64,000 nucleotides of DNA, from assembly GCA_965531145.1 (NCBI GenBank), contig CBESOE010000002.1:36508-100507 (forward strand), given 5' to 3'. The translations under genes and the position numbers were made by a program. The DNA is from JAQAZP01 sp965531145 (GTDB taxonomy: Bacteria > Acidobacteriota > JAQAZP01). The notes under the pieces are model-generated. The model worked only from the letters and a program-made list of their open reading frames with translations. It searched no databases and was not told the DNA's origin. Positions within the stretch are counted from its first letter, which is position 1. Each line of letters begins with the position of its first letter. Shown here one piece after another: positions 8,333-16,468 of the stretch.

Positions 8333-9307
8333 TCAGCGACTCAGCTGACGGGCCACTTCCGGGGCGAGAATTTCGGCCAGCATCCGGTGACCATCCGTGT
8401 GAGGGTGCAGCGAGTCGAAGGAGAGTGCGCTCAGGGGGCCCTGGCCCAGGAGGGGCTGGAGGTCGATCACTGCCAGTCCCGAGTGGCGGGCCTCGGCGGC
8501 CAGGCCCTCCTGCGGTTCCGCCGGCGGGGGAGCGTTGCGCAGACCGGCGCCCCTGCCGGCCTGGTCCAGAACCTCTTCCACATGCTCCCGGCGGGCGCCC
8601 TCCACCACCACCGCCAGGTGGTTGCGAGTCTCTTTCAGTGCCAGCAGCTTCTCCACCCGGTAGGAGAACCAGCCGAGAAATTTCGAGCGGCCCAGCCAGT
8701 AGCCGGTGCGGTAGCCGCCGAAATGGAAAAGTCGCCCCTGGGCTTCCCGGCGGAAGAAGTAGCCCAGCTCGCCGGAGAAGTCCACCGGATCGTTGAGGTT
8801 GTAGCAGACCACCACCAGGTCGGGGTCCAGGCCCAGCCCCTTTTTCTCCAGCAGGGCCACCTCCTGCAGCGGACTGTACCCGCTGACCCCCAGGTTGAGG
8901 CACTCCACCGGATGGGGCCCCTGGGTCAGTTCCTCCACCTGCTTGACCAGGGTTTCCTCCAGGTCCACCTCCAGACCAAAGGTCACCGAGTCGCCGAGAA
9001 AGACCACCCGACGGCTTCCCGGGGCCTTTTCCGCGGTGACATCATCCCGGTCACGCAGACCCATGGCGTTGATGCTGTAGGTAACCGATTGCCGGCTATC
9101 CCAGACCCGGGGTCGGCTGGAGCGGGCGCCGGGTCGCGGTTCGTAAACCAGCACCGGGTCGGGGGAGCGGCGGTGGATCGACCAGACCGCGTCATCCTCC
9201 CCCTGGAAGGGGATGCTGGGGTCGATGAGGCGGGTCACCAGCTCGGCGGCGAGGAAGAGGATGAGCAGGGAGGCGAGGAGCAGGAGCAGGTTTCGGGCTC
9301 TGGCCAT
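8333..9307 (-). CDS. membrane-anchored SGNH/GDSL-family hydrolase
   Basis: 324 residues. An N-terminal signal anchor (about 6-24, LLLLLASLLILFLAAELV) is followed by an SGNH hydrolase domain. Block I is FLGDSVTFG with nucleophile S107. Block II is LNLGVSGYSP (Gly). Block III is the CYNLNDP segment (Asn). Block V is DSLHPHTDGH with D298 and H301. The set is complete, so an active esterase or acyl-modifying enzyme acting outside the cytoplasmic membrane is expected. Relatives act on cell-surface polysaccharide or lipid; the substrate here is unknown. The start lies 30 nt from the 3' end of tRNA-Leu on the same strand, and no separate promoter is evident, so read-through from the tRNA transcript is possible. 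Confidence 0.82.
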   Translation of the reverse strand: MARARNLLLLLASLLILFLAAELVTRLIDPSIPFQGEDDAVWSIHRRSPDPVLVYEPRPGARSSRPRVWDSRQSVTYSINAMGLRDRDDVTAEKAPGSRRVVFLGDSVTFGLEVDLEETLVKQVEELTQGPHPVECLNLGVSGYSPLQEVALLEKKGLGLDPDLVVVCYNLNDPVDFSGELGYFFRREAQGRLFHFGGYRTGYWLGRSKFLGWFSYRVEKLLALKETRNHLAVVVEGARREHVEEVLDQAGRGAGLRNAPPPAEPQEGLAAEARHSGLAVIDLQPLLGQGPLSALSFDSLHPHTDGHRMLAEILAPEVARQLSR

Positions 9308-9336
9308 GTTCGCCTCGGTGGTCCGGTGGGCGGGGG

Positions 9337-9424
9337 TGGTGCCGGAGGCCGGGATCGAACCGGCACAAGGCTAAGCCTCGAGGGATTTTAAGTCCCTTGC
9401 GTCTACCAATTCCGCCACTCCGGC
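9337..9424 (-). tRNA. tRNA-Leu (anticodon TAA)
   Basis: The minus strand folds as a class II tRNA. The acceptor pairs GCCGGAG with CTCCGGC, the D arm is TGGCGGAATTGGTAGACGC, the anticodon loop is ACTTAAAATCC, and there is a long variable arm. The T arm has GGTTCGATCC, and a CCA end is encoded at 9337-9339. Length is 88 nt with CCA. Confidence 0.95.
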
Positions 9425-9557
9425 ATGCATGCACGGCATCTCTCCGGGAAGAGGACGCCGTCGTGGCCCTCCACTGATGATTCCCAGGTGCCGGGGGTGG
9501 TTCGGGGAGAGCCGTTCTTTGAGCCACTCCCGCAGCGGGTGTCTTCAGAGAGGAGAA

Positions 9558-9633
9558 TGGAGGCGACGATCGGAGTCGAACCGATGAATGGAGGTTTTGC
9601 AGACCTCTGCCTTAGCCACTTGGCTACGTCGCC
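9558..9633 (-). tRNA. tRNA-Cys (anticodon GCA)
   Basis: The minus strand starts GGCGACGTAGCCAAGTGG. The anticodon loop is TCTGCAAAA with anticodon GCA, the T arm has GGTTCGACTCC, and the discriminator is U with CCA encoded at 9558-9560. U as discriminator fits tRNA-Cys. Confidence 0.95.
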
Positions 9634-9671
9634 CTGGATTTTCCAACCGGCGGAGCCGGCTGCGAAGTGAG

Positions 9672-9701
9672 ACTATATGAGAAATCCGGCGATCGTGTCA
9701 A
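9672..9701 (-). promoter_or_regulatory. sigma-70-type promoter for tRNA-Cys (and probably tRNA-Leu)
   Basis: On the minus strand TTGACA (9701-9696), 18-bp spacer, TATAGT (9677-9672). It ends about 38 nt before the mature tRNA-Cys. No separate promoter was seen before tRNA-Leu. Confidence 0.75.
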
Positions 9702-9727
9702 CCGGATCAACGCCCGTACAAAGGGAT

Positions 9728-9806
9728 GCGGGGAGGCGGTGTCTCCGGCCATATTGGCCGGTTGGGTCTTGGAGGTGGGGCCACCGGCCTCCCCGCGGGT
9801 TTCTCA
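9728..9806 (-). ncRNA. candidate small structured RNA, unknown family
   Basis: On the minus strand an outer stem pairs GCGGGGAGGCCGGTG (9796-9782) with CACCGCCTCCCCGC (9741-9728), 14 bp with one bulged base. It encloses an inner hairpin CCGGCC-AATAT-GGCCGG (9761-9745) and a single-stranded CCTCCAAGACCC region. A promoter-like element lies just upstream at 9813-9841. The SRP RNA tetraloop motifs are absent. It might instead be a processed leader or a strong hairpin without transcript function. Confidence 0.4.
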
Positions 9807-9812
9807 ATATTA

Positions 9813-9841
9813 AATATAGGTTGGGAGACGGATTTCGGCAA
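9813..9841 (-). promoter_or_regulatory. promoter-like element for the candidate small RNA
   Basis: Minus strand TTGCCG (9841-9836), 17-bp spacer, TATATT (9818-9813). The predicted start falls about 8 nt before the structured element. Confidence 0.45.
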
Positions 9842-10063
9842 GTAAAATCTTCTGTTTCAGGTGCGGGCAGCGAAATCAGGGCAAGGTGGCGGAGAGGTTC
9901 GGGCGGGTGGTCAACGTCCTCCGTACAGACGAGGGCAACGGTTCGTCTTTAATACATCCAGGTGTAAAAGTGGAGGTTGCTCGGATCCGTCACCCTCGAG
10001 CTCACCCTTCAATATAGGGCGAAAAATCGCAGAAGGCAAGGTGTTTCATGGCTGTACACTGGA

Positions 10064-10097
10064 GAAACCCCCCGAAACGCGCGTTTCGAGGGGTTTC
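10064..10097 (-). terminator. hairpin, probable terminator of tRNA-Gly
   Basis: A 17-bp inverted repeat with a single mismatch and no loop spacer lies directly 3' of tRNA-Gly on the minus strand: arms 10064-10080 and 10081-10097, outer sequence GAAACCCC / GGGGTTTC. The U tract is short, so this is a weaker intrinsic terminator call. Confidence 0.55.
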
Positions 10098-10100
10098 ATG

Positions 10101-10175
10101 TGGAGCGGGAAACGGGATTTGAACCCGCGACTTCGACCTTGGCAAGGTCGCACTCTACCACTGAGTTATTCCCGC
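10101..10175 (-). tRNA. tRNA-Gly (anticodon GCC)
   Basis: The minus strand starts GCGGGAATAACTCAGTGG. The anticodon stem-loop is CGACCTTGCCAAGGTCG, the T arm has GGGTTTGAATCCC, and CCA is encoded at 10101-10103. Length is 75 nt with CCA. Confidence 0.96.
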
Positions 10176-10197
10176 TCAGGGATCGCAACGAAGCAAA

Positions 10198-10226
10198 ATG
10201 ATAGAGAAACAGCCTAACTTTGTCAA
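10198..10226 (-). promoter_or_regulatory. sigma-70-type promoter for tRNA-Gly
   Basis: Minus strand TTGACA (10226-10221), 17-bp spacer, TATCAT (10203-10198), 22 nt before the mature tRNA 5' end. The -35 box overlaps the stop codon of the upstream metallophosphoesterase gene. Confidence 0.82.
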
Positions 10227-11203
10227 GAGTTTGATCGGTTTTCCCGTTTGCCGCGGCGAAGGGTGATCAGAGCCACCTCCGGAGGGCAGTTGAATCGGAC
10301 GAAAATTCCGGAACTCCCCACGCCGGGGGAGGTGTATCCCGTCATTCCATTGTGCTGCCACAATCCGGCATTGAACCGCCGCGGGGCCGAGCTGTGCATG
10401 CTCAGCGCCCCCACCAGGGGGAGCCTGATCTGGCCGGCGTGGGTATGGCCGCAGAGGAACAGGTCGGCGCCCCGGCTAGCGGCACGCTCCCGGGCTTCGG
10501 GGGTGTGGCAGAGCATGGCGCAGAACTCGTCTCGCGGTACCGGGGCCATGGCCCTGGCGAAATCCGCGGCGCGGAAGAAGTGCGGGTCATCCACACCGGA
10601 CAGCCAGAGACGCTGATCATCCCGGGTAAAAGACACCGATTCGTTGATCAGCATCCGCAAGCCGGCGTTCTCCAGGCTTTCCATCATCGACCAGGAATCG
10701 TGGTTGCCCAGCACACCGAAACAGCCCTGGCGGGCCCTGATGGAGGAGAGCACCCGCGCGGTCTGCGCCAGCGCCTGCTCCGCCGGTGAATACATGCCGA
10801 AGCGGAAATCGCCGCCAAAGAGGCAGATGTCTGCTTCCACGTCGCCCACAGCCCTGGCGATGGCCGCGGTGAGGTCGGGGTTGCCGTCAAAATGCATGTC
10901 GGAGAGGAAGAGGATGCGGAAGCCGTCGAAGAGTGACGGCAGGCTGGTGAAGCTCAGCTCGAATCGGTGCAGCTGCACGTTCTCGGCATTGCGCCGCCCC
11001 TGTTTCCCCAGTCCCATCAGGCGGAGCATCGCCGGGATCACCGCGGTGGTGGCTTCATACTGCTCCATGTGGGTCAGCCGGTCGATCAACGGCGGTTTCG
11101 TGCCGCCCAGCCAAGGTTCCCGGCAATGGCGGCCGGGGTGGATATCGGCCGAGCGGTAAATCCCGTCGTGCTCCTGCAAGTGCTGTTTGTTTTTCTCTGC
11201 CAT
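10223..11203 (-). CDS. calcineurin-like metallophosphoesterase (YkuE/LpxG-like)
   Basis: 326 residues. The metallophosphoesterase signature is complete: LSDMHFDG (about 99-106), GGDFRFG (about 129-135), GNHDSW (about 166-171), CHTPE (His, about 230) and GHTHAGQIRLP (about 250-260). The GHTHAGQIRLP form is typical of the YkuE/YaeI/LpxG group, whose members include UDP-2,3-diacylglucosamine hydrolases acting at the membrane. The N-terminal ~80 residues lack a clear membrane segment but contain an amphipathic stretch, so peripheral attachment is possible. ATG at 11203 has GGGGA about 8 nt upstream. A role in lipid A synthesis is possible but not shown; the genome's LpxH/LpxI status would decide it. 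Confidence 0.8.
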   Translation of the reverse strand: MAEKNKQHLQEHDGIYRSADIHPGRHCREPWLGGTKPPLIDRLTHMEQYEATTAVIPAMLRLMGLGKQGRRNAENVQLHRFELSFTSLPSLFDGFRILFLSDMHFDGNPDLTAAIARAVGDVEADICLFGGDFRFGMYSPAEQALAQTARVLSSIRARQGCFGVLGNHDSWSMMESLENAGLRMLINESVSFTRDDQRLWLSGVDDPHFFRAADFARAMAPVPRDEFCAMLCHTPEARERAASRGADLFLCGHTHAGQIRLPLVGALSMHSSAPRRFNAGLWQHNGMTGYTSPGVGSSGIFVRFNCPPEVALITLRRGKRENRSNS

Positions 11204-11256
11204 CTGTTTTTCCCCGCGGTTGCGGGACTTCTACAGTCCCCAGAAAAACAGGCTAG

Positions 11257-11286
11257 TGTATACGCCCCTCGTCGCTGCCGTGTCAA
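11257..11286 (-). promoter_or_regulatory. sigma-70-type promoter for the metallophosphoesterase
   Basis: Minus strand TTGACA (11286-11281), 18-bp spacer, TATACA (11262-11257). It diverges from the glgB promoter at 11300-11328. Confidence 0.65.
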
Positions 11287-11299
11287 GATGACCGTTGCC

Positions 11300-11328
11300 T
11301 TGACATCGGCGGCGAAGCGTCCTAACGT
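11300..11328 (+). promoter_or_regulatory. possible promoter for glgB
   Basis: Perfect -35 TTGACA (11300-11305), 17-bp spacer, weak -10 TAACGT (11323-11328). The GTG start lies about 50 nt beyond the predicted transcript start. Confidence 0.45.
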
Positions 11329-11386
11329 GATTCTCGTTTTCCGGTGGCCTCACAGTGGGGCCGCGGCTCATCCGCGGGAGGGGATC

Positions 11387-13660
11387 GTGCCCGATACCAG
11401 CAAACCGAATCGGAAGAAGGCGGCGGATGACCGGCGTCCCAAGTGGCAGGAGGTGACCGCGCCGAACCTGGTGGAGGAGATTGTCGAGTCCCGCTGTCCC
11501 GACCCCTTTGCCGTCCTCGGTGCGCACCAGACAGGTGAAGGGGCCGCGGGTGGTGTGGTGGTCAGGACTTATCATCCCGAGGCCACCGGGGTGACCCTGG
11601 TGATCCTCGATCCCGACGGCGGAGTGGAGGCGGAAGAGGCCATGGAGCGGGTCCATCCCAATGGGTTCTTCCAGCGGTTCACACCGGACCGGGACCAGGT
11701 CTTCGACTATCGGCTGCGGCTGACCCACGAGGACGGTTCGGAGCGCACCATCCGCGACCCGTACTGCTTTCTGCCGGTGCTGGGCACCCTCGACCGCTAC
11801 CTCTTCAACCAGGGAAATCACCTGCGGATCTACGAGAAACTGGGCGCACACCTGGTGGAGATCGGCGGTGAGCCCGGCGTGCTCTTTGCGGTGTGGGCAC
11901 CCAGCGCGCAACGGGTCTCGGTGGTTGGCGGTTTCAACCAGTGGGATGGCCGGCGCCACCCCATGCGGTCACTGGGCGTGTCCGGGATCTGGGAACTCTT
12001 CATTCCCGGCCTGGAACACGGGCAGGACTACAAGTTCGAGATCAAGACCACCGGGGACCATCTCCTGGAAAAATCGGACCCCTACGCCAACCACTGCCGG
12101 GAGCGCAGTGAGCGGCGTCCCTCGCTGGTCTGGGATCTCCACCGCCACCAGTGGGAGGATGGGGAATGGATGGCCCGCCGGGCCGGGCAGGAGTTCAACC
12201 AGCCGGTCTCGATCTACGAGGTGCACCTCGGGTCCTGGCGGCGGGTGGCCGAGGAGAACAATCGCAGCCTCAGCTACCGCGAACAAGCCGAGCAACTGGT
12301 GGATTACGTGGCCGACATGGGTTTCACCCACGTGCAGCTGCTGCCGGTGGCCGAGCATCCCTTCGGCGGTTCCTGGGGCTACCAGGTGACCCAGTATTTC
12401 GCACCCACCAGCCGGTTCGGCGATCCCGAGGACCTGCAGTACCTGGTGGATCGTTTCCACCAGCGGGACATCGGCGTGCTGCTGGACTGGGTGCCGGCGC
12501 ACTTTCCCACCGATAGCCACAGCCTGGCCCGCTTCGATGGGTCGGCCCTTTATGAGCACGATGATCCCCGGCTGGGCGAGCACCCCGACTGGGGCACGCT
12601 GATCTTCAATTACGGCCGCCACGAGGTGCGCAATTTTCTCATCGCCAACGCCCACTTCTGGCTCGAACGCTACCACGTGGACGGGCTGCGGGTTGATGCG
12701 GTGGCCTCCATGCTCTACCTCGACTACAGCCGGCGGGAAGGGGAGTGGATCGCCAACCGCTACGGGGGCCGGGAAAACCTCGACGCCATCGAGTTCCTCA
12801 AGCAGATGAACATCAGTGTCTTTGAGCACTACCCCGGTGTATTGACCATGGCCGAGGAATCCACCGCCTGGCCCGGTGTCTCCCGGCCGGCCCACCTGGG
12901 CGGCCTCGGCTTCGGCATGAAGTGGAACATGGGCTGGATGCACGACATACTGGCCTACATGGCCGAGGACCCGGTGCATCGCAAGTATCACCACAGCAGC
13001 CTGACCTTCGCCCTGCTCTACGCCTTCCACGAGAACTTCATCCTTCCCCTGTCCCACGACGAAGTGGTCTATGGCAAGCGTTCCCTGCTGGAGAAAATGC
13101 CCGGGGACCTGTGGCAGAAGATGGCCAACCTCCGGCTGCTCTTCGGCTACATGTTCGGCCAGCCCGGGAAAAAGCTGCTCTTCATGGGCGGCGAATTCGG
13201 TCAACGGGACGAGTGGAACCACCAGAAGAGCCTCGACTGGCATCTGCTGGATGACCCGGGGCACGCCGGGATCCAGCGCTACGTTCGCGACCTCAACCAC
13301 CTCTACCGGGGGGAACCGGCGATGTGGGAGAAGGACTTCAGCTCAGACGGGTTCCAGTGGATCGACCTGCACAACTGGGAGGAGAGCGTGGTGGCGTTTC
13401 TCCGGCGGGGCAATGATCCGGAGGACTCGCTGGTGTTCGTCTACAACTTCACCCCGGTGCCCCGCTCGGCTTACCGCATCGGTGTGCCCCGCGGCGGCGG
13501 TTACGCCGAGATCCTGAACAGCGATTCGGAGATCTACGGTGGTTCGAACATGGGGAACCTCGGTCGGATCGAAGCCGAAGACCTGCCCTGGGACGGGATG
13601 AGCCACTCGATCAGCATCACCCTGCCGCCCCTGGGTGCCGTGGTGTTCAAGCCGCTGTAG
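11387..13660 (+). CDS. glgB: 1,4-alpha-glucan branching enzyme
   Basis: 757 residues, the usual size of long-form GlgB. The GTG at 11387 is chosen because GGGAGGGG lies just upstream; the open frame continues upstream but without family similarity. It has an N1 domain (~25-135), a CBM48 domain (~140-245; GVLFAVWAPSAQRVSVVGGFNQWDG) and a GH13 catalytic barrel (~265-640). Catalytic residues visible are D437 in DGLRVDAVAS, the AEES motif at 489-492 (acid/base Glu), and D558 in SHDEVVYGK. It introduces alpha-1,6 branches into glycogen in the cytoplasm. The convergent family 57 hydrolase next door fits alpha-glucan metabolism, but glgA, glgC and glgP are not in the window. Confidence 0.96.
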   Translation: MPDTSKPNRKKAADDRRPKWQEVTAPNLVEEIVESRCPDPFAVLGAHQTGEGAAGGVVVRTYHPEATGVTLVILDPDGGVEAEEAMERVHPNGFFQRFTPDRDQVFDYRLRLTHEDGSERTIRDPYCFLPVLGTLDRYLFNQGNHLRIYEKLGAHLVEIGGEPGVLFAVWAPSAQRVSVVGGFNQWDGRRHPMRSLGVSGIWELFIPGLEHGQDYKFEIKTTGDHLLEKSDPYANHCRERSERRPSLVWDLHRHQWEDGEWMARRAGQEFNQPVSIYEVHLGSWRRVAEENNRSLSYREQAEQLVDYVADMGFTHVQLLPVAEHPFGGSWGYQVTQYFAPTSRFGDPEDLQYLVDRFHQRDIGVLLDWVPAHFPTDSHSLARFDGSALYEHDDPRLGEHPDWGTLIFNYGRHEVRNFLIANAHFWLERYHVDGLRVDAVASMLYLDYSRREGEWIANRYGGRENLDAIEFLKQMNISVFEHYPGVLTMAEESTAWPGVSRPAHLGGLGFGMKWNMGWMHDILAYMAEDPVHRKYHHSSLTFALLYAFHENFILPLSHDEVVYGKRSLLEKMPGDLWQKMANLRLLFGYMFGQPGKKLLFMGGEFGQRDEWNHQKSLDWHLLDDPGHAGIQRYVRDLNHLYRGEPAMWEKDFSSDGFQWIDLHNWEESVVAFLRRGNDPEDSLVFVYNFTPVPRSAYRIGVPRGGGYAEILNSDSEIYGGSNMGNLGRIEAEDLPWDGMSHSISITLPPLGAVVFKPL

Positions 13661-13677
13661 CCGGCCGTGGTCGAGGT

Positions 13678-16047
13678 TTAGCCCCCACGGGCCAGTTTCT
13701 CCAGCGCGCGTCGCTGAAACCCCAGCAACTCAGCCAGGCGGAGCGTCCCCGGGGGAGGCTGTGTGCCGGGGCTCTCCGGCTCGAGAACGGCCTCAAACGC
13801 CGCCCAGAAGCGGACCTGCAGGCTGCGGTTCCCGGCCGGCTCCAGGCCCATGCGGCCGGCCAGTCGTGTCAGCCTCAAGGCATCCTTCACCGGGGCCGGT
13901 GAGCTGAGCAGGTCGGGTTGGCCCAGCTGGCGGATCAGGGCCTCCTCGTAGGCGGCCATTCCGGCCGTGGTATCCAGGGCCAGCTCCAGTGTCCGGGCCA
14001 TTCGCAGCATACCTCGCGGCGGCCGGTGCGCCCTGCTCCCGCCCTGGGCCAGGCCCTCCTCCACCCGCTCCCCGAACAGGCGGGCCAGGGCCAGGCCGGC
14101 GCCGTTGTCCGGATCCCGTGCCGCCCGCAGGAACAGGTCGCGGCCGGTGCCGTGCAGTTCCAGCATGAGGCGGGCGGTTCTCTCGTCCTGCCTGGTGTGC
14201 TGGAAGCTTTCCAGCATTTCCCGGAACGCGGGTGGCAGCAGCCGCCCGGGGTGGAAGCGCCACCCACGGCCGGCAAGGATCTCCTCCTCAGTCCCGCGGT
14301 CCAGCGAGGCCAGCAGGTTGCGGAAGGCGCTCTCCGCCTCTCCCTCTTCGGTCTCCTCTGCCCAGGCATGGCTCCAGCCGTCCTCCGTTCTCAGGACCAG
14401 GTGCAGGAAGGGACGGGGTGCGGGTGCGCGCCTGCTGATAAGCCGGGACCAGCCCGCCTCCAGGGTGAGGGTCCCACGGCGGACCTGCTCCACCACCCCG
14501 GTGTCCAGCCGGAACTCGCCATGCTCGCCCAGCGGCCGCTCCACGCCGCGGGAAGAGAGCAGCGCTGCGGCGGCCACCAGGTCCAACTGCCCCAGGGTGC
14601 GGGGGAGCACCTCCCGGCGGTAGACCCGGGCCCCGGTGCCCTTGCCGGCCACGTTGCTCACCGCCCGTCCCAGGGTCTGCAGCAGTTCCTCCTCGGCCTC
14701 CTCGCTGAAACGGCTTTCCAGCAATTCGGCGACCCGACGGGCATAGAAGAGGTTCTGCACCGGTTCCAGCCCGCTGATGTCATTGAAGAACCAGCCGCAG
14801 GAGGTGAACATCAGCTGGCTGTAATACTGCAGTTCCCCCAGATCCCGGGATGGGGATCCTGCCCCGGAATCGCCGGCGGACGGTCCCTCGGGCGGCGGCC
14901 CCTCCCGCTGCAGCACCTCCTCGGTGCGGTCCCGCAACCGGTTCAGGGCGGTCCTCAACGGGGCTCGCCACTGCTGGTTCCAGCCCTCTTCAGCCCCGGT
15001 GGAGCAGCCGCAGTCCCGGGTCCAGCGGCCCACGCCGTGGGCGCAGGACCAGGCGGTTCCCTCGCCGTCCGGTCCGGGCTGCAGCCGGGCCTCACGCAGC
15101 GGCGGGAACAGTTCGAGAAAGCGGGCGAAGTTTGTCAGCCGGAAACTCCGTTTGGCCGGTGGCTCGCGGAACACCCAGCTGAGGCACATATTGCCGAACA
15201 GTTCGTGGTGCCCGAAGGTCTCGCCGTCGGTGGCCACCACCACCGCCTGGGCCGCCGGGTCATCTTTGTCGAAGGCGCGCTCCAGCCGGCGGGAAAAGGT
15301 GCGGCCGTCCCGGAGCAGGTGGTTGAAGCTGATTTCCCGCGACAGGTCGGGGTGGAAGAAGAAGACGTCCAGGTGGCCGGCCTCCCGGTCCCGGCCGAAT
15401 ACCCGGTAGGCCCGGTGGTGTACCGTTGACCCGGGATCGGGAATCTCCTCCCAGCCGGCGCTGCCGTCCAGCGGCCGGGTGGCCTGCAACTGGGACGGGG
15501 CAAGGACCACAAAGCCCACGCCGCATTCGATGAGCAGTTCCACCGTCTCGAGGTCAACGGCTGTTTCGGGGAGCCACATGCCCTCGGAACGGCGGCCGAA
15601 CCGCTGCTGAAAATCAGCGAGGCCCCAGAGGATCTGTATCCGCTTGTCCCTGTGGCTGGCCAGGGGGAGGATGGCGTGGTTGTACCCCTGGGCGATGGCA
15701 TTGCCGTGGCCGCCCCGGCGCCCGGCGCTCCGCCGGTCCCCGCGGATGATCCGTTGGTAGACGTCCGCCGCATTGGGCTCCAGCCACTCCAGCAGGGTGG
15801 GGCCGACATTGAAACTCAAGTGCTCGAAATTGTTGACCAGCTCGGCGACCTTCCCGCCCCGGGCCAGCAGCGGCGAAAAGGCGTTGGAGCGGTAGCACTC
15901 CTCGGTGATCCGCTCCGTCCAGTGCCGGTAGGGCGCGGCAGACTCCTGGCGCTCGATGAAACCGAGCCAGGGATTCTCCCGCGGGGGTTGGTAAAAGTGC
16001 CCGTGGATGATCACAAAGCGCCGGTCATTTTCGTGTATGCTGCTCAT
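13678..16047 (-). CDS. family 57 glycoside hydrolase with DUF3536-type C-terminus
   Basis: 789 residues. The N-terminal barrel begins FVIIHGHFYQPPRENPWL, the GH57 opening with its conserved HGHFYQPPR. The expected nucleophile is Glu in MWLPETAVD (about E161) and the acid/base is Asp in VATDGETFGHH (about D274). The C-terminal half (from ~340) corresponds to the DUF3536 helical region (QYYSQLMFTSCGWFFNDISG). The family includes alpha-amylases, 4-alpha-glucanotransferases and branching enzymes, so the specific reaction is open. Two ATGs are possible: the one at 16059 abuts AGGAGG directly, whereas the one at 16047 lies 12 nt after it, so I prefer 16047 with moderate certainty. It ends 18 nt from glgB, convergently. 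Confidence 0.83.
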   Translation of the reverse strand: MSSIHENDRRFVIIHGHFYQPPRENPWLGFIERQESAAPYRHWTERITEECYRSNAFSPLLARGGKVAELVNNFEHLSFNVGPTLLEWLEPNAADVYQRIIRGDRRSAGRRGGHGNAIAQGYNHAILPLASHRDKRIQILWGLADFQQRFGRRSEGMWLPETAVDLETVELLIECGVGFVVLAPSQLQATRPLDGSAGWEEIPDPGSTVHHRAYRVFGRDREAGHLDVFFFHPDLSREISFNHLLRDGRTFSRRLERAFDKDDPAAQAVVVATDGETFGHHELFGNMCLSWVFREPPAKRSFRLTNFARFLELFPPLREARLQPGPDGEGTAWSCAHGVGRWTRDCGCSTGAEEGWNQQWRAPLRTALNRLRDRTEEVLQREGPPPEGPSAGDSGAGSPSRDLGELQYYSQLMFTSCGWFFNDISGLEPVQNLFYARRVAELLESRFSEEAEEELLQTLGRAVSNVAGKGTGARVYRREVLPRTLGQLDLVAAAALLSSRGVERPLGEHGEFRLDTGVVEQVRRGTLTLEAGWSRLISRRAPAPRPFLHLVLRTEDGWSHAWAEETEEGEAESAFRNLLASLDRGTEEEILAGRGWRFHPGRLLPPAFREMLESFQHTRQDERTARLMLELHGTGRDLFLRAARDPDNGAGLALARLFGERVEEGLAQGGSRAHRPPRGMLRMARTLELALDTTAGMAAYEEALIRQLGQPDLLSSPAPVKDALRLTRLAGRMGLEPAGNRSLQVRFWAAFEAVLEPESPGTQPPPGTLRLAELLGFQRRALEKLARGG

Positions 16048-16117
16048 CGACAGTTGCATCCTCCTGGGAGCGGTATTCTATCAGACGGCACACCGGCCGG
16101 CATGTTGGAGAGGGAAT

Positions 16118-16468
16118 ATGAAAATCGTCAGTCTCGGTGAGGTGGAACGGCAGAAGGTGGAGATGGAGGGGGCCTCGGGCGCCTGCAAGCAGGTGCCCAT
16201 CGCGGGCGGGGACGGTTCTCCGCTGATGGCCCTGCGGGTCTTCACCATCGAGCCGGGCGGGTTCACCCCCCGCCACCGCCATCCCTACGAGCACATCAAC
16301 TACATCATCAGCGGCAGCGGGTTCCTGCTTGATGAGGGGGGAGAACAACGGGCCCTGGCCACCGGCGATTTCGCCCTGGTGCTGCCCGACGAGCTGCATC
16401 AGTATCGCAACGGGTCGGTGGATCAGCCGCTGGTGATGATCTGTCTTGTCCCCCGGGAGTTCGAGTGA
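16118..16468 (+). CDS. single-domain cupin protein
   Basis: 116 residues. The ATG at 16118 has GGAGAGGG about 4 nt upstream. Cupin motif 1 is PRHRHPYEHINYIISGSG (metal ligands H, H, E and the conserved G) and motif 2 is LPDELHQYRN. This is a one-domain metal-binding beta barrel of unknown substrate; relatives sense or isomerise small metabolites. Its stop overlaps the GTG start of the next gene (YcgN-like) by 4 nt, so the two are co-translated. There is no DNA-binding domain, so it is not a transcription regulator by itself. Confidence 0.8.
   Translation: MKIVSLGEVERQKVEMEGASGACKQVPIAGGDGSPLMALRVFTIEPGGFTPRHRHPYEHINYIISGSGFLLDEGGEQRALATGDFALVLPDELHQYRNGSVDQPLVMICLVPREFE

Larger units (their letters stand above)
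9634..10100. other. intergenic region between tRNA-Cys and tRNA-Gly, no protein gene
   Basis: This 467-bp gap contains the tRNA-Cys promoter, a candidate small RNA with its own promoter (9728-9841) and the tRNA-Gly terminator hairpin (10064-10097). The stretch 9842-10060 holds no frame with a ribosome binding site or recognisable protein, and I see nothing further in it. Confidence 0.6.

Noticed and set aside
9728..9806. Bacterial SRP RNA (4.5S)
   Set aside because: The size and position near tRNAs fit, but the conserved apical domain IV motifs (GGAA-type tetraloop with GTCAGG / AGCAG loops) are absent.
9860..10060. Short open frames between tRNA-Cys and tRNA-Gly
   Set aside because: They lack ribosome binding sites and sensible composition, and two run straight through the tRNA-Gly gene.
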